From Chlamydomonas reinhardtii (taxonomy: Eukaryota; Chlorophyta; Chlorophyceae; Chlamydomonadales; Chlamydomonadaceae): a stretch of DNA of 64,000 nt. This document shows positions 23,800-35,668 of the stretch, one piece after another. Below the pieces are notes generated by a model. It ran no database searches and had not been told where the DNA came from. It was given only the letters and a program-made list of their open reading frames with translations. Position numbers and translations under genes: made by a program. The stretch spans positions 2,257,346 to 2,321,345 of the forward strand of contig NC_057009.1 in NCBI RefSeq assembly GCF_000002595.2, given 5' to 3'. Position 1 is the first letter of the stretch. Each line of letters opens with the position of its first letter.

Positions 23800-26435
23800 C
23801 TACACGCGGCCATCAAAGCCGTCGAAGAAGCCGGTCCAGGCCTTGTCGCCCTCGAGCGGCGCCAGCTCCAGTGCGTAGCGCCGCCAGGGCGGACTGCCGC
23901 TGCCGCTGGAGCGCACACGCCCATCGAGCCGCAGGCCCACAAACAACCTACAACATCAGCAAGGTTGTTTCCGTTAGAATCAGTTGGCATGTGCAGGTGA
24001 TAGGGATGACTCGCAAGCACTTGGCAGCTTACACACCGCAAAACTGTTGCGGGCCGAGGTCTCCTGGGTGTACTGGCCGGGCTTCAAGGAGCCTTGACCC
24101 CGATCCCACGCGGACTGGCGCACCCTCAAACCTTGCCTCACCCAAAGTGCGCCTGGATCCATTCCCCTGAGTACCCGAGCAGCACAGCAGCACGCACCCG
24201 TTCTCCGGCTTGGCCTTGGCGCTGAACGACAGCTGCTGCTCAAACCAGGACTTCCAGTCCGCCAGCCGCAGCGGCTCCGCGCGCCAGCGCTGGTCCTCTA
24301 GCGTCAGCGCCGGCAGCACGTCGCGGTTGGCTGTGCCCGCCGCCGCCGCCTCGGCCGCCGCCGCCGTTTCCGCCTCGCTGTCATCAAAGATGGGCAGCGG
24401 CACTACCAGCACGCCGCGCTTCTGCAGCTCCTCGCGCAACGGCTCCGCCTCGCGCAGCGCCGCCGCAACCTGCGCGTGCCCCCAAGCGCGAACACGGTAT
24501 CCAAAACGGACTGCCTTATGCCGTGACACGCCAGCTTTGCAAACTTGAGACGCGAGCATGGGAGAATGCAATCGCATATAGCCAAACCAGGTCTTTCCGA
24601 GAACAGCTGAAGCACTTTGATAGTGTCCACACAAGCTCCCGTGCAGGGCACACCCGCACCTGCGCACGTGTCCCTGCCGCCAGCACCACACGCGCCGTGC
24701 CGCGGAGGTCGTTCAGCGAGAGCATCTTGCCCGAGCTGAGCCGGATGGGCAGTGACCCCAGCGTCTCCTCACGAGTGAGGCGGGCAATCTGTTTGCGTGG
24801 ATATTTGTGGTCCGATTGTGAGGAGTGAGGGCGCTGGAGGGCATGGAAGCAAGAGAGATATTGGCTTGTGGCATGGGAGGTAACTAAGCGTCCCATGGCC
24901 GGACTGCCAAACGTGCTACGGTATGCTGTGAAGCGGCTTGAGCAGCAGCGGGAAGACACAGTACGTCATGTGGGCTGTAGATTGAGGTTGCCCGCTAACC
25001 CGCCGGCCCTACACCGTGCCATCCAATCCCTGCATCGCACCTGCTTTTCCCGGGCCTGAAGCAGTTGATGTATGGTGAGTGGCAAGGGGAGGGCAGCAGG
25101 GACAGCATGTTAGCCAAAATGCAAAGAGCATTGCACCCCGCGCAGCAATGGGAACACGTAGACACACGCACGCCCGTGCATACGCACACGCACGGACGGT
25201 CTGTGCGCGCATTCGGTTTCTCTCACACACATCGCCTGCCGCTGGTTATGACTTCGCAAGCATCCAGATGTCAGGGGGCACGGATGCAGGTGGCGAACAC
25301 AACGCAACGCACAGCACCACAGCAACGCTCTTGCCAGGCCACACTCCCAAACCGCCAGCAGGGCCCCAATCACCTTCCAATCCTGGTAGAAGAAGTAAGC
25401 GAATATGCCGACCGCGGCGGCGTTAATGGCCAGGTTCTGTTGACACGAGAAACAGTGCGCAAGTGAGTATGGCGGCGCGGCGAGGGAACGGACAGATAAC
25501 ACTGGTTTGACAGTGAGCGCCGTAGTGCTGACTAGCTGAATCTACGTTCCAACAAATCCCAACGAACTCCTTCCCTCTTTTGAGGAAGCGCTAACTCGTT
25601 CCAAGCAACTTAACGGTCATACGTTAACAGACCGCTGAACCCAAGCAACTTCGTCATCAGACAGCAGACCATACAGCCGCACCCACCTGCTCCACTTGCT
25701 CCAGCGGCAGAGCGCTGCGGGCGCCCCCCAGCGCCCCAATCAGCTGGGGGATGGAGATGAGGAAACCCAAGCCAGCGGAGACCACCGAAAAGCCACACAG
25801 CACCATCCGGAGCGACCTGCCGAGCACAGGGGATGGCGCGTGAGGCGTCCGGGCCAGGTACGGTACGAGACGAACAGCATGCTGGCGTAGAAGCTAATGT
25901 CTGAGCCGTCAGGGCGCAGGCGCTTACCAGCTACCAGCCCACATTCCCGAGCTAGCCTGCCAGACGTTGGTGCGCAGTGTTCGCACTGCTATCAAGGCAA
26001 ACCGGGGGCCGCTGCGGCCACACAGCCAGACGGCCAACCCTTTGCCCCTCAGCTCTGTCCGCAACAGCTCACCGGAATGGAGCCTCGGCCTCAGCCCGCA
26101 TCTGCACCGCATCCTCTTTACCCCTGTATTATGGAGATGCCCAAACGGGGGTCAGCCATGCCGAGGGAGTGCCGGGGGCCATGGGCACGACAGTACCACA
26201 CGCGGCAGGGTCGACGGGCACACAACGACAGGCCGAGGAACATCTGCGCACCAAGCCGGTCTTACTTGATGTTGAACGACTGCTTTGGCTTCGGCTTTGT
26301 AGGTGCGCTGGGCTCGCCCGAAGCGCGAACGCGCAGGAAGCCAGGAAGGCGACCAATCGTGTGGCGCACGCAGTGAACGGACTGGAATGGTCGCACACCA
26401 TGGCGCGAGGGTAGGTTTTGGAGGCACATACTCAT
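23800..26435 (-). CDS. Plastid LPA1-like protein without TPRs, 320 aa
   Basis: Exons in transcript order: 26435-26266, 26123-26073, 25816-25687, 25436-25374, 24788-24660, 24469-24198, 23947-23800; all in phase. The C-terminal 180 residues follow the conserved domain of LOW PSII ACCUMULATION 1 (REP27 in Chlamydomonas): IARLTREETLGSLPIRL, LNDLRGTARVVLAAG, RGVLVVPLP, a Trp-rich segment, then GLRLDGRVRSSGSGSPPW and the terminal GFFDGFDGRV. Two hydrophobic segments (about residues 77-103 and 120-135) precede it. The N-terminus is basic and Ser-rich with a likely cleavage after RVRA, fitting a chloroplast transit peptide. No TPRs precede the membrane part, so this resembles the shorter plant LPA1-like protein (At4g28740 type) rather than REP27 itself. 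A role in PSII assembly at thylakoids is inferred. A five-residue gap versus plants at the 138/139 junction may mean a missed micro-exon. Confidence 0.82.
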
Positions 26436-27971
26436 TCTCGTAATTGGTTTGTGGTATCAGGCGCAAGTGAGCAAAAGAGATGTGGGATGCGTCAAACCAA
26501 AGTTCCCTTTGCAGAAGCTCGCACGCCTGGCAACCCTTGTTGTGATTCTTAAGCACGAGTATATGTGTTTACAGGCTTCGCTGAAATCCTGTGGGCTGAA
26601 ACAATCATCCGTGCCCGAAGGTGGCACCCGACAGGCACCCCGGCCCCGCCTTGCACCCGTGGCCCCGCCAGAGAAGGCCATCGGCGCCAGGCGGCGCTGG
26701 CCCCCAGTAGTCCACAAATCGCCCAGCACAGATGCCCCCGAACGGTCCAGGGGCGCAGGTGCCCGGGTTTAAAAAAAGCGATGTTGTTGCCAGGACCCAG
26801 GAGCCCGGTATCAGTCGAGCACGGCATTACCAGGGCATCCCCGCTTACCGCCAACCTCGCCAGAATGCAGCTCGGTGAACGCGGTTACCACAAGTGCATC
26901 CTCAGCCGTTACAGTCACTGCTTAGTACTTACATCACAGCCTGCCACGACTTATCCGGAATACGGTACAGCATGCGTCGACACCTCACACTTGACTCTCC
27001 TGCACAACACATGGTCATATCCTCATCACACTCTGCTATCCATCCCACACATGCATGGTGGCCAGGAAATAACCACAAAGCACCGGTAGTACCGCCAGCG
27101 TCGCACCGCGCCGCATAAGGCAGGTCGTTCTGTTCCTTTCCTTGGGTTCCCTAACCGTGTTTTGTTTCCCCTAAACACTGACAGCACTATGATTATATAC
27201 ATATATGACAGCTGCATCACAAGAGCAGCGGCCAAGCAACACAAGGTGCGACGAAACGTCTAGTACCCAGCCCCGGTCTCCAAGTCACTAGTTTAGCGGC
27301 AAGCCCGCAAACGCGGACCTCCCCGCACAGGTACCAGAGATCAGCAGAGGGCCCAAATGCGGGCCTTGCAAAACCGGTCAGGTGAAACATGTCTGTCCAG
27401 CGTGCTCGTAGTATTTGTGCATCAAGCCCCGCATCCTTCATGAGTGAGGACGCGGGGCACTGCACGGTACTGCTACCACGGTACTTCGGTGAGTCGATGT
27501 CGCACCACATGTCTGACGGAAAGTACGAGCACTCAGAAAGCGGCCCCACACAACCTCGCGCTTCACAAAACTCCGTACAGCAGTGCGGTTGACGTAACCC
27601 AAGTACCCACCTGTTGTACAAGTTTCGCTCCAGTACGCCACAGCACTAAGCACACCGTGGGCCATCGGGATGGCAAAAAGAGGCGCAAGCGCTCAATGAC
27701 ACGCTAATAGTTAAGGAGTCCCCGCAAGACGGAATGCCCCCCCCCATCCAGCCCAGCCATATGTTATTGTGCCACTTTTCTTTAGTGATTAGGTTCCAGG
27801 CCATAGAGATTTCGCATTCGGTGGATGTGCACTCATTCACGCGTGCAGCACCGCTCCTTGCCCAACAGGCGTTCCGTCGGATGCACCACACTGCATTGCA
27901 GGCGATTGCATGTGTGCCCTGCAGCCAGCCGTCTGTATCCCTAGGGCTCTGCAGCTACGGGTACCAGTGCA
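26436..27971. other. Intergenic: LPA1-like promoter and GATA-2 3' region
   Basis: Both neighbours read leftward. Minus-strand TGTAA signals are seen at about 26909 and 26931 (as TTACA on +), which would give the upstream GATA gene a 3' UTR near 1 kb overlapping this region. No ORF with family similarity was found. Confidence 0.4.
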
Positions 27972-28482
27972 TCACAGCTGCAGCCAGCGCCCTGCAGCTT
28001 GCAGCTGTCCCGGGGTCGCCTTGCCGCCGCCGCCCACGCCCACCGCGACTGGGTGTAGCTGCATCACCGGGTGCGGACGGTCCCGGCCACCGCTGCACCC
28101 GTAGCCATCGCGGCCGCCGAGCTCGCCCCCATCTTCTAGCCAGCTGGACCCATTTCCTACCCCGTGGCCTTGCAGCTGCAGCTGCTGCAGCCGCACCCCG
28201 TGACCTGCACGGCCCGCCCCCACACCTGCGCCTCCAGCTGCAGGCGGCTGCGTCAACGGCAGGCCTCCGAGGTCTCGCTGCAGTGGCTGAGAGGGTGGGT
28301 GTGAGTGCGGCTGCCGCGGGTGGAGCGGCAGGTGCGACAACTGCTGCGCACTGCGCGGCAGCGGCAGCAGCGGCACGTGTCGCGGCGGCGCTGCGTCGTA
28401 GTCGTCGGCATCATCGGTGAGGTCAATGCTGATGTGTGGCACGGCCGCGCCTGCGCCACTGCCCACGAGCCGATGCAGCACG

Positions 28483-28522
<40 letters not shown>

Positions 28523-31500
28523 CCACACACACGCTCGCCTGCCGGTGCCCCTGCTCCGCATCCTGCTGCTGGCGGTGAAGCTGTAGCGCCTGCAAAATCT
28601 TCAGCCGTGCGTCCTCGTGGCCCTCGCCTGGCCTGTCAGCGCCTCTGCCCACCACGCCCTCGCCCGCCACATCAAGCGCTCCGAGCTTCACCGGACCCGC
28701 CGCACCGCCCGCGCCTCCGTTCAGGTCACGGAGTGCGGCCGGCTCGCGCTCGCGCTGCTGGGCTGCCGCATCGCTCTGGCCGCTGTCCTGGCCGTCCGCC
28801 GCGCCGCCCGCCTGCGCGCGGTGAAGCGCACTCAGCAGCTGCCGCAGCAGCACTGCCGTGGACGTCGCCGGTGCCGCTCCCTGCTGCTGGTTCTGCTGCT
28901 GGTGCTGCTGGTTCTGCTGGTTCTGCTGGTGCTGCTGGTGCTGCTGGTGTCGCTGCTGGCGCGGCGCAAGCACGGTGTGCTCCTGGCCCGACCGCACCTT
29001 CTGCACCAGGTGCTGTAGCAGCACACTACTGGCGATGCCGCCTGCTCCCGCGCCCACTCCCTCATCGCCGAGGCGTGCTGCAGTCGCCCCACCGCCGCCT
29101 GCTCCTGCCGCACCGCTTGCCACGCTATCCCCGCCAGCGAGGGCCGACAGCCGCAGTGGCGAGACCGGGCGCTGCCCACGATCAGCTCCGCCTTCAGCTC
29201 CAGCCACTGCCGTAGCCGCAGCCTCGTCTAGTCGCAGCGGCGACGCGGCCCGGGAGCCCTGCACGTGCACCACCGCCCTGCCGCCACTGGCACACGCGGC
29301 GGCAATTCGGTCCGAGCCGACTAGCTGCGCCTCCGGACTGAGGTTCAGGTCCAGCATCCGCTGGCCGTTTGCCAGCTCTGGGGATGCCGAAGAAGCCTCA
29401 GTAGCGGCGGCTAGCGGGGCCCCACCGAGCAGGCGCGCAGGGTCCAAGTCAGCGTCCGAGTGCAGCGGCCCCAGCGGCAGCGTCTGTAGCGATAGCTCGC
29501 GAGACAGCGGCCCCAAATGCAGCTGCAGCTGCAGAGGCTGCACGGCAGCCCGCTCCCCACCCGCCACCCCAAGGCCTCCCTCCAGGGCTGCCTCTGACGC
29601 AGCTTCGTTCAAAGGCGACTGCGGCGCGGACCAGCGCGGCGAGCGACCGACGTCGGCCGTCACAGCAGCAGTGGCGGCGGCTGTGCTGCGCTCGTGCGCC
29701 CAGCGGTTTGACAATTCGAGGGCCGCGGCGAGCTGTCGCTGGCCACCCGCGTTGGCAGGCAAAACCACCGCAGCCGCGCCCCGCTCGAGCAGTTGCGGGT
29801 GCTGCTGCTGGAGTGGCGGCGGCAGTTGGCTGCGGGCAGGCTGCGCCGCCTGCTGCGGTCGTTCCTCGCTTCGGCCGTCGACTGGGCGGTCGGTGTTGTG
29901 CGTCTGCTTGTAGATACCTGCACATGCATGGCGCAAGACCGGTTTAGCTATAAGGACGTTGCTGGTGGGCCATTGCGGGCTACAGCGCATGCAGCTGTCG
30001 GACAAACGCTCATGCGAGACAAGCACGCGGCACAGGGGCAAAACAAGTCGCTCACCGCATGCGTTGCAAACGGTCTGACCCGTCTCGCGGTCCTTGCGCC
30101 AAAGCGGCGTCTGCGTGGTGCCGCAGTTGGAGCACAGCAGAGGGCCGCGGTGGTTGCGCGGCGGCCGCGGAGGCGGAGGCGGCACCCACTCTGCGCCGAC
30201 CACTCCCGGCAGCGAAAGCGGCAGTCCTGCCTGCGCCTGCTGCATGCCGGCGCCGCCGCCCCCCGTGGGGGCCTGCGCGCCGTAGGGATGGTGCCGTGCA
30301 GCATCCAGGTGGAGCTGCTGCCGGGGCTGCAGCAGCAGCTGCTGGTATTGCTGCTGGTGCTGGTGGTGCAAGCCCCGGATGGGGCCGCCGGCGGCGTGCT
30401 GGCGCGGGTGCGGGTGAGGGCGCGCGTGGTGGTGGTGGCCGTCGGAGGCGAACGCGGGTAGATGGTCGTGCTTGTGGCCAGGGTCCTCGTCATCAGCGCC
30501 CACATTGGTCACCGCGCTCACGCTACGCGGTAGGAAGCCGCCGCTGGCTCCGCCGCTGCCGCGGGCGCCGCCGGTCTCGAGCTGCTGCGACAGCAGCAGC
30601 AGTGCTGACGCGTCGCCCGCAAGTGCCGCCGCCACCAGCGCCGCCGCAGGCGCCGGCGACCCGGCTGATGGCGGCTCCGCGCCTGTCAGTCGCGCCAGCA
30701 ATGCGGCGGCGGCCTGCGGGTTAATGCCACCGCCGGCGGCGCCTGCCCGGCCTGAGGCCAGGTGCGCAGGGAGTGCGGCCCCGGTGAGGGGCACCAGCAC
30801 GGGCTGCCCGTTCGCGCCGCGCTGTACCAGGAAGCGCGGCTGCGGCTGCAGCTGCGGCTGCTGCGGTTGCTGCTGGTACAGCTGCAGCAGCTGCTCCTGC
30901 TGCTGCTGCCCCAGCGCCGCCATCTGCTGCTGCTGCAGCTGTAGGAGCTGCAACTGCTGGGCCTCGGCCTGGTGCTGGTGCTGGTCCTGCAGCTGCAGCT
31001 GCAGCTGCTGCGCCGCCAGCAGTTGCGCCAGGGCGGCGGGGTGAAGGCCGCCGAGCAATGCGCGGCGCGGCACACGGGGCGTGCGGGGGTCGGGCGCCAC
31101 AGCCTCACGCAGCTTGGCGTAGTGGCCAGATGAGATGGGCCCAGCCGGCCGGTTGGGCCTCGTGCGCAGCCCCCGTGCCACACGAGGGAAGAGCTCCTGG
31201 TCGCCGTTCTGCAGTGGGCACACCATCGTTGGGGCCCATGTGAAAACAGCACCGCACGTAGCACGGAGCAAGGCAGCCAACAGGGCACAAGGAGGCCTGC
31301 GACCCACATGACGGTGGGCCCGCCTGCTGCTGAAGCCTACGCCATGGGCCCGCCCTGCCGCCAGCTGCAGCCACACAATCCCTGTCGTACACTCACCGGG
31401 TCGGGCTTCCACAGCGGCCAGAAGGTGATGCCGGGGCCGGCGGTGGTGGGGCACACAAACACGCCGTCCCCCGCGTCCACCATGCCCTCCTGCGGCGCCT

Positions 31501-33444
31501 CCAGCGGCAGAATGTCCACCTCGGGCAGCGGCGCCTCATCCACCTCCGGGGCCGCGAGCTCCATGCCGTCCTCGCCGTCGTCACCGCCTGCGAAGCAAAC
31601 AGCAAAGACATAACACAGACACGGACACGGACACGGGCGCGTAAATGGGCTGCCAGATTGCTTGGCGAGCACGGCTGGCCAGGGCAGTGGTCAAGGACAA
31701 GAACAGGCATCCGCCGCCACAGCCTGCATACCTGAGCCACTTTCGGGCACGGCCGCCTCGCGCAGGTGCAGCAGGAATGCCGCCACAGCCGCGGTGTCGT
31801 CAGCGGCACTAGTGACTTGCTCCTCTGCCTCCGGAGCGGCGGCGGCGGCCGGCGAGCCTGCGTCCATCTGCATCCCTGCCACCGCCTCCTCCGGGCTCAC
31901 GACGGCTCCGTCCACCATTTGTGCTTGGGGCGTCGCCACCGGCGTGACATCAGAGCCTGCCGGAGACCTGCTGCTGGTCTCAATTATCGCAGCCGCTGAT
32001 GTGGCTGGCTGGCTCTTGGTCGCGGCCTGGATGCCGCGCAGCTGCAGCGATGGCCGGGGCTGCTGCTGTTCCCGCTGCCCCTCGTCCAGTGGCGGTTGGG
32101 CATCCTGCGGTTGTGCCTCGCGCTGCGCTGCCGCCGGTGACGTGCCCATGCACGGCTGCTGGCCGCACTGCGGCTTCCGCCCGGACTCCGCTGCACCCTC
32201 CGCCTGACTGTCATACGCAGGAGCCGTGCCGGCGCCGGTGCCCGTGCCGGTCTCCGAGCCGCGTCCAATGCCGAGGTGCCCTGGCTCCAGCATCAACTCT
32301 GCCTTGACCGCCGCCGCCATGGGCGCCGCGGCCGTCGCCAGCTGCTGCTCCACCTCCGCCTCTGACTTGAACCGCAGCACAGCGCCCGTGGCCATTGAAC
32401 CGCTAAGGGAGCTTTCGCTTGTGCCTGCACGCTCGCCTACGCCGCTGCCACTCTGTTGCTGCTGCTGGGCCGCTCTGCTCGCGGACGGCCCCAACTGCAT
32501 TAGGTGCCGCTGCAGCAGCTGCAGCTGCAGAGGCGGCCCGGCCGCCGGCCGCCGGTCCTCCTGGTGCTGCTGCTGGTGCTGCCGCAGCTGCTGCAGCAGC
32601 GTATGCTCGTGCTCCTGCTGATGCTCCTGCTTTACTTGCAGCGTGCTTAGCAGCTGCTGCCTGCCCTGCTGCTGCTCCTGAGCCAGCAGTATCTTTTCGA
32701 ACAGTTGAAGCCGCATGCGCTTGGCCGTCCGCTCCTGGTCCGCCGCAGCCTCACCACCCTCCACTTCGCCCGCGCCCACCACCTCACGCTGCTCGGCCTG
32801 CTGGCGCACTAGTAGCTGCAGCGCCTGCAGCGGCAGCCCAGAGCTGTAGCCTGAGCTGTTACCAATGCCGCTGCTAGTGGTGGCGGCAGCGACAGCGTTG
32901 TGGCCACCGCCAAGCGCGCTGACTAGACGCTGAAGAAGCAATTGGTGTTGCGACGACTGGTTGGGCGGCGCAGGCACATCTTGGGGGCCTAGCGGCGAAA
33001 GCTTGGCGGCCTCGGATCGCGCCTGTCACCCACGTCGGCACACATGTGTAAGTGCCCGGACGGTATGACAAGGAATCGTGCGTGTGCAGGCGCCGTACAG
33101 GCCACCATTATCTATCAAGTGTTCAGGTTACCAAGGGTGACTCGGCTGTCATCACGCACCTGCAACTCCTGTGCCTGCAAGCCCACCGCGCAGGCCTCCC
33201 AGATGGAGCGCTTGAGCCCCGCCAAATGGTTGACATGCAGCTGACCCAGGCCGCCCGGCTGGTGAGCGCGCCCGTTGTCGTCGTGGCCGTACAACCTGCC
33301 CGCGCTTGCGGCGTCGAGGACCGGCAGCGGGTGACTTGTGTCCCCGCCATGCTCCTCCCCACGCATCCACAGACTGCTGCTGTGAACTTGATCACTACTA
33401 CTTCCGCGCGCGTACGGAAGATCCATTGCACGAGGTCCCTGCAT
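27972..33444 (-). CDS. Single-finger GATA transcription factor, 1621 aa
   Basis: Exons in transcript order: 33444-33160, 33022-31732, 31587-31397, 31208-30056, 29917-27972; in phase throughout. The one finger uses Cys948, 951, 970 and 973 with an 18-residue plant-type loop, and continues CGIYKQTHNTDRPVDGR. The last Cys and the following Gly are split by the intron at 29918-30055. The segment before the finger, PPPPPRPPRNHRGPLLCSNC, is the same as in the two-finger protein at 16-22 kb. Near residue 510 it has DDTAAVAAFLLHLREA, also shared. The remainder is Gln-, Ala- and Gly-rich with several polyQ runs, typical of large algal regulators. A nuclear GATA-site binding factor is expected; target genes are unknown. 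The intron after CNAC is open in frame, so an unspliced reading also lacks a stop there, but it would destroy the finger. Confidence 0.88.
28485..28521. repeat. (CTG)n coding repeat (polyQ in GATA-2)
   Basis: About 12 CTG units on +, read as CAG (Gln) on the coding strand of the single-finger GATA gene. Likely length-variable. Confidence 0.9.
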
Positions 33445-35668
33445 GTTCCGGTGCGTGGTCCACGCGCAGCGGGCAGAGGTGGAGGGCTCAACCTGGCGGT
33501 CAAAGTCCGAAAAAGCTAACCCATTCAGTTATAATTCATTCGCAACATGCACGATCAAAATCACGCCACCCGTCACTGTATTTTACCTGTCGGGCGAGAA
33601 GTTGGCGAGGCAAACAGGTGGACCTTTTCCTGCCTGGTTTTAGATGTAGCTAGCTCCTATTGGCTGTCATCCATCCTGTTACGGAGTCTGTGCGCGGTTG
33701 TGCGTCAACACCAGTTCTAGGTGAGTCGCATCCAACGGCCTCGAGCTCCTAGCCGAGCCCAGATGCCCCCAGCACAAAATGAGCCACATAAAACCCCACA
33801 GACATGCATCACAACCAGACTGCGCAGGTGCGAGAAACACGGGGAAGCGCCGAATGCGAGCAGCAGCGAAGTGAGGAGCCTCTTCGACTGCGAGCGAGCC
33901 TGGGAGCGGGCCTCACCTGTCATAATATTTCCATCGGCGCGCGACAACACGCCGAGGAACAGCTGTGGTGGCGGTGACCTCACGACTGCTGAGAGTCCTC
34001 TAGTCGCAGGCGGTAACAGTTGCAGAGACTCCGCAAGGATATGTCACCAGCTGAGACCAGAGGGTGGACAGCAGCCTGAAGAAGCGCGGAGACCAGTCTT
34101 CGGCCAGTCTTCGGTGTTCGCAGGTCGCAGCTAGCGTAATTTATGACATGAAGCTATTGTGAGTATTGCATTGTTTACTATATGCAAGTCTCTGGACTGC
34201 TGGGCCCGCGGTTTCCCCGTAGGCCGTCCGGCAATGAAGGAGTGAAGAGCACATAGCAGGTGGGAAGACCTCATCATATGTAGCGAGAAGTAATATCAAT
34301 TAACACACGTAGATAAGGATAGCCTTTCATTTATGCCGAGGGCGTCGCAGCGCTGTTCCCGCAAAACCGCGTTGACAACGCGGCCGGTGGCCTGTATATA
34401 TGCGCATTGGTAGATCGTCTGTTTCATGATGAGTTGTTATGATCGTCTGATCTCAGCACCAGTGCTTGTAGAGCCAGCCGCGTATGTAGTGCCGTCGGTA
34501 AGCGGCAACATAGTCTGCCCGCACGATGCCGCTCTCGCTACTCCTCGTTACTTATTGCGATTCTCCCTTGAATATGTAGTATGGCCAACCACGCTTGCGA
34601 CGGGGATTGGGTGAAGTGAAGGATGGTGCGTGCTGGATGGGGGCTTGGCTATACGGCGGCGGGCCACGGCATGTGCCCAGACCACGCAAGAAATGGCACA
34701 GCATACGGCTCAGACATCAGAGGTGTCAGCAAGCTTCGCGATGAATTCAAACTTGGGTAAACCTTATAACGCTTGTCGTGCGCAGCTCCAGGATGGCGCG
34801 AGTAGCAGATTTGGGCAGGGGGGGCCAGCGAGCGATGCAGGCTTAGGTGCTGGGGCAACGGGCTGTGCCGCGGTGCAGGGCCTTCCAAGCAGTTTGCCGG
34901 AGACGAGCGGCACATTCAGGCGTGCTCTTACGATGAGCTGTGCATCGAAGCTACTCACCTGGATAGTCCTGGATGTGCGATGGGACAGGGTTTAGGCAGG
35001 ATGGCGAGGTCCCGTAGGATGCAGCTGACGCCCATACCCCAAGCAGACGGCAGACAATTTGCAGCGGCAGAGCAGCGGCCACTCACCTGGATGCTGATGA
35101 GCTTGGGGAGCTGTGTGGGGCTTTCGGGCGCCGCTGAGCCCCTTTCGCGGAGTCACGCAGACTTTGTCCGCGGGAGGGTTTGCAGCAAAGTCGGGGTTGG
35201 TGGAGTCAAGTTGGACCCTGATAGCATGTGCTGGCTCAGCGTCTTCGGGTGCTGGGACTGTCCCCTCTGTATCATCCGCATTCTTTCGCTGAGGACTTAT
35301 AGATCTATATTGCTGACAACCTTGACTCAGCTTCAATTATGAATCCATGACGTTCTGTCAAACGCAAAAACATGTCCGCGAGACGCCGCGAGGGATCGTC
35401 GATCGAATCGGATGGGCGTGTCAGCGCAGGCACGGTTTGCATGGGAACCAGCGATTTTTCAGTTGTTCCGCATCATCGCGGAGGCCAAGAAACGCACGTT
35501 GTGGCAGCTGCGCGTCGAGTGGAAGCGCGGCGCACCTGAACATAGGGGAGCGTGGGGCTGCAGTGGCGGCCAGGGGCGGGCCGGACAAGAGATTGTGAGC
35601 AATGGAGAATTTCGAGTGTGGGAAATTTTGAGGTGGGCAATTTGTTGTCGCTTTTATTTGCGCTCATC
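33445..35668. other. 2.2-kb divergent intergenic region
   Basis: Separates the start of GATA-2 (-) from the start of the formiminotransferase gene (+), so it holds both promoters. Several strong minus-strand donors of the form CAG|GTGAG(T/G) are present (about 33916, 34958 and 35091) without clear coding exons. They could mark 5' UTR exons of GATA-2. I see no other gene. Confidence 0.4.

Noticed and set aside
23800-26435. Naming the gene REP27
   Set aside because: REP27/LPA1 has TPRs before the membrane segments; this gene has a transit peptide directly before them, so it is a paralogue.
26560-26780. Plus-strand ORFs at 26.5-26.8 kb as exons
   Set aside because: Two overlapping frames are open, neither has family similarity, and no acceptor/donor pair in phase links them to another exon.
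27734-30724. Long plus-strand ORFs opposite the GATA-2 coding region
   Set aside because: They are antisense shadows rich in Ala, Arg, Pro and Cys caused by GC bias. The minus strand carries the zinc finger and correct splice sites.
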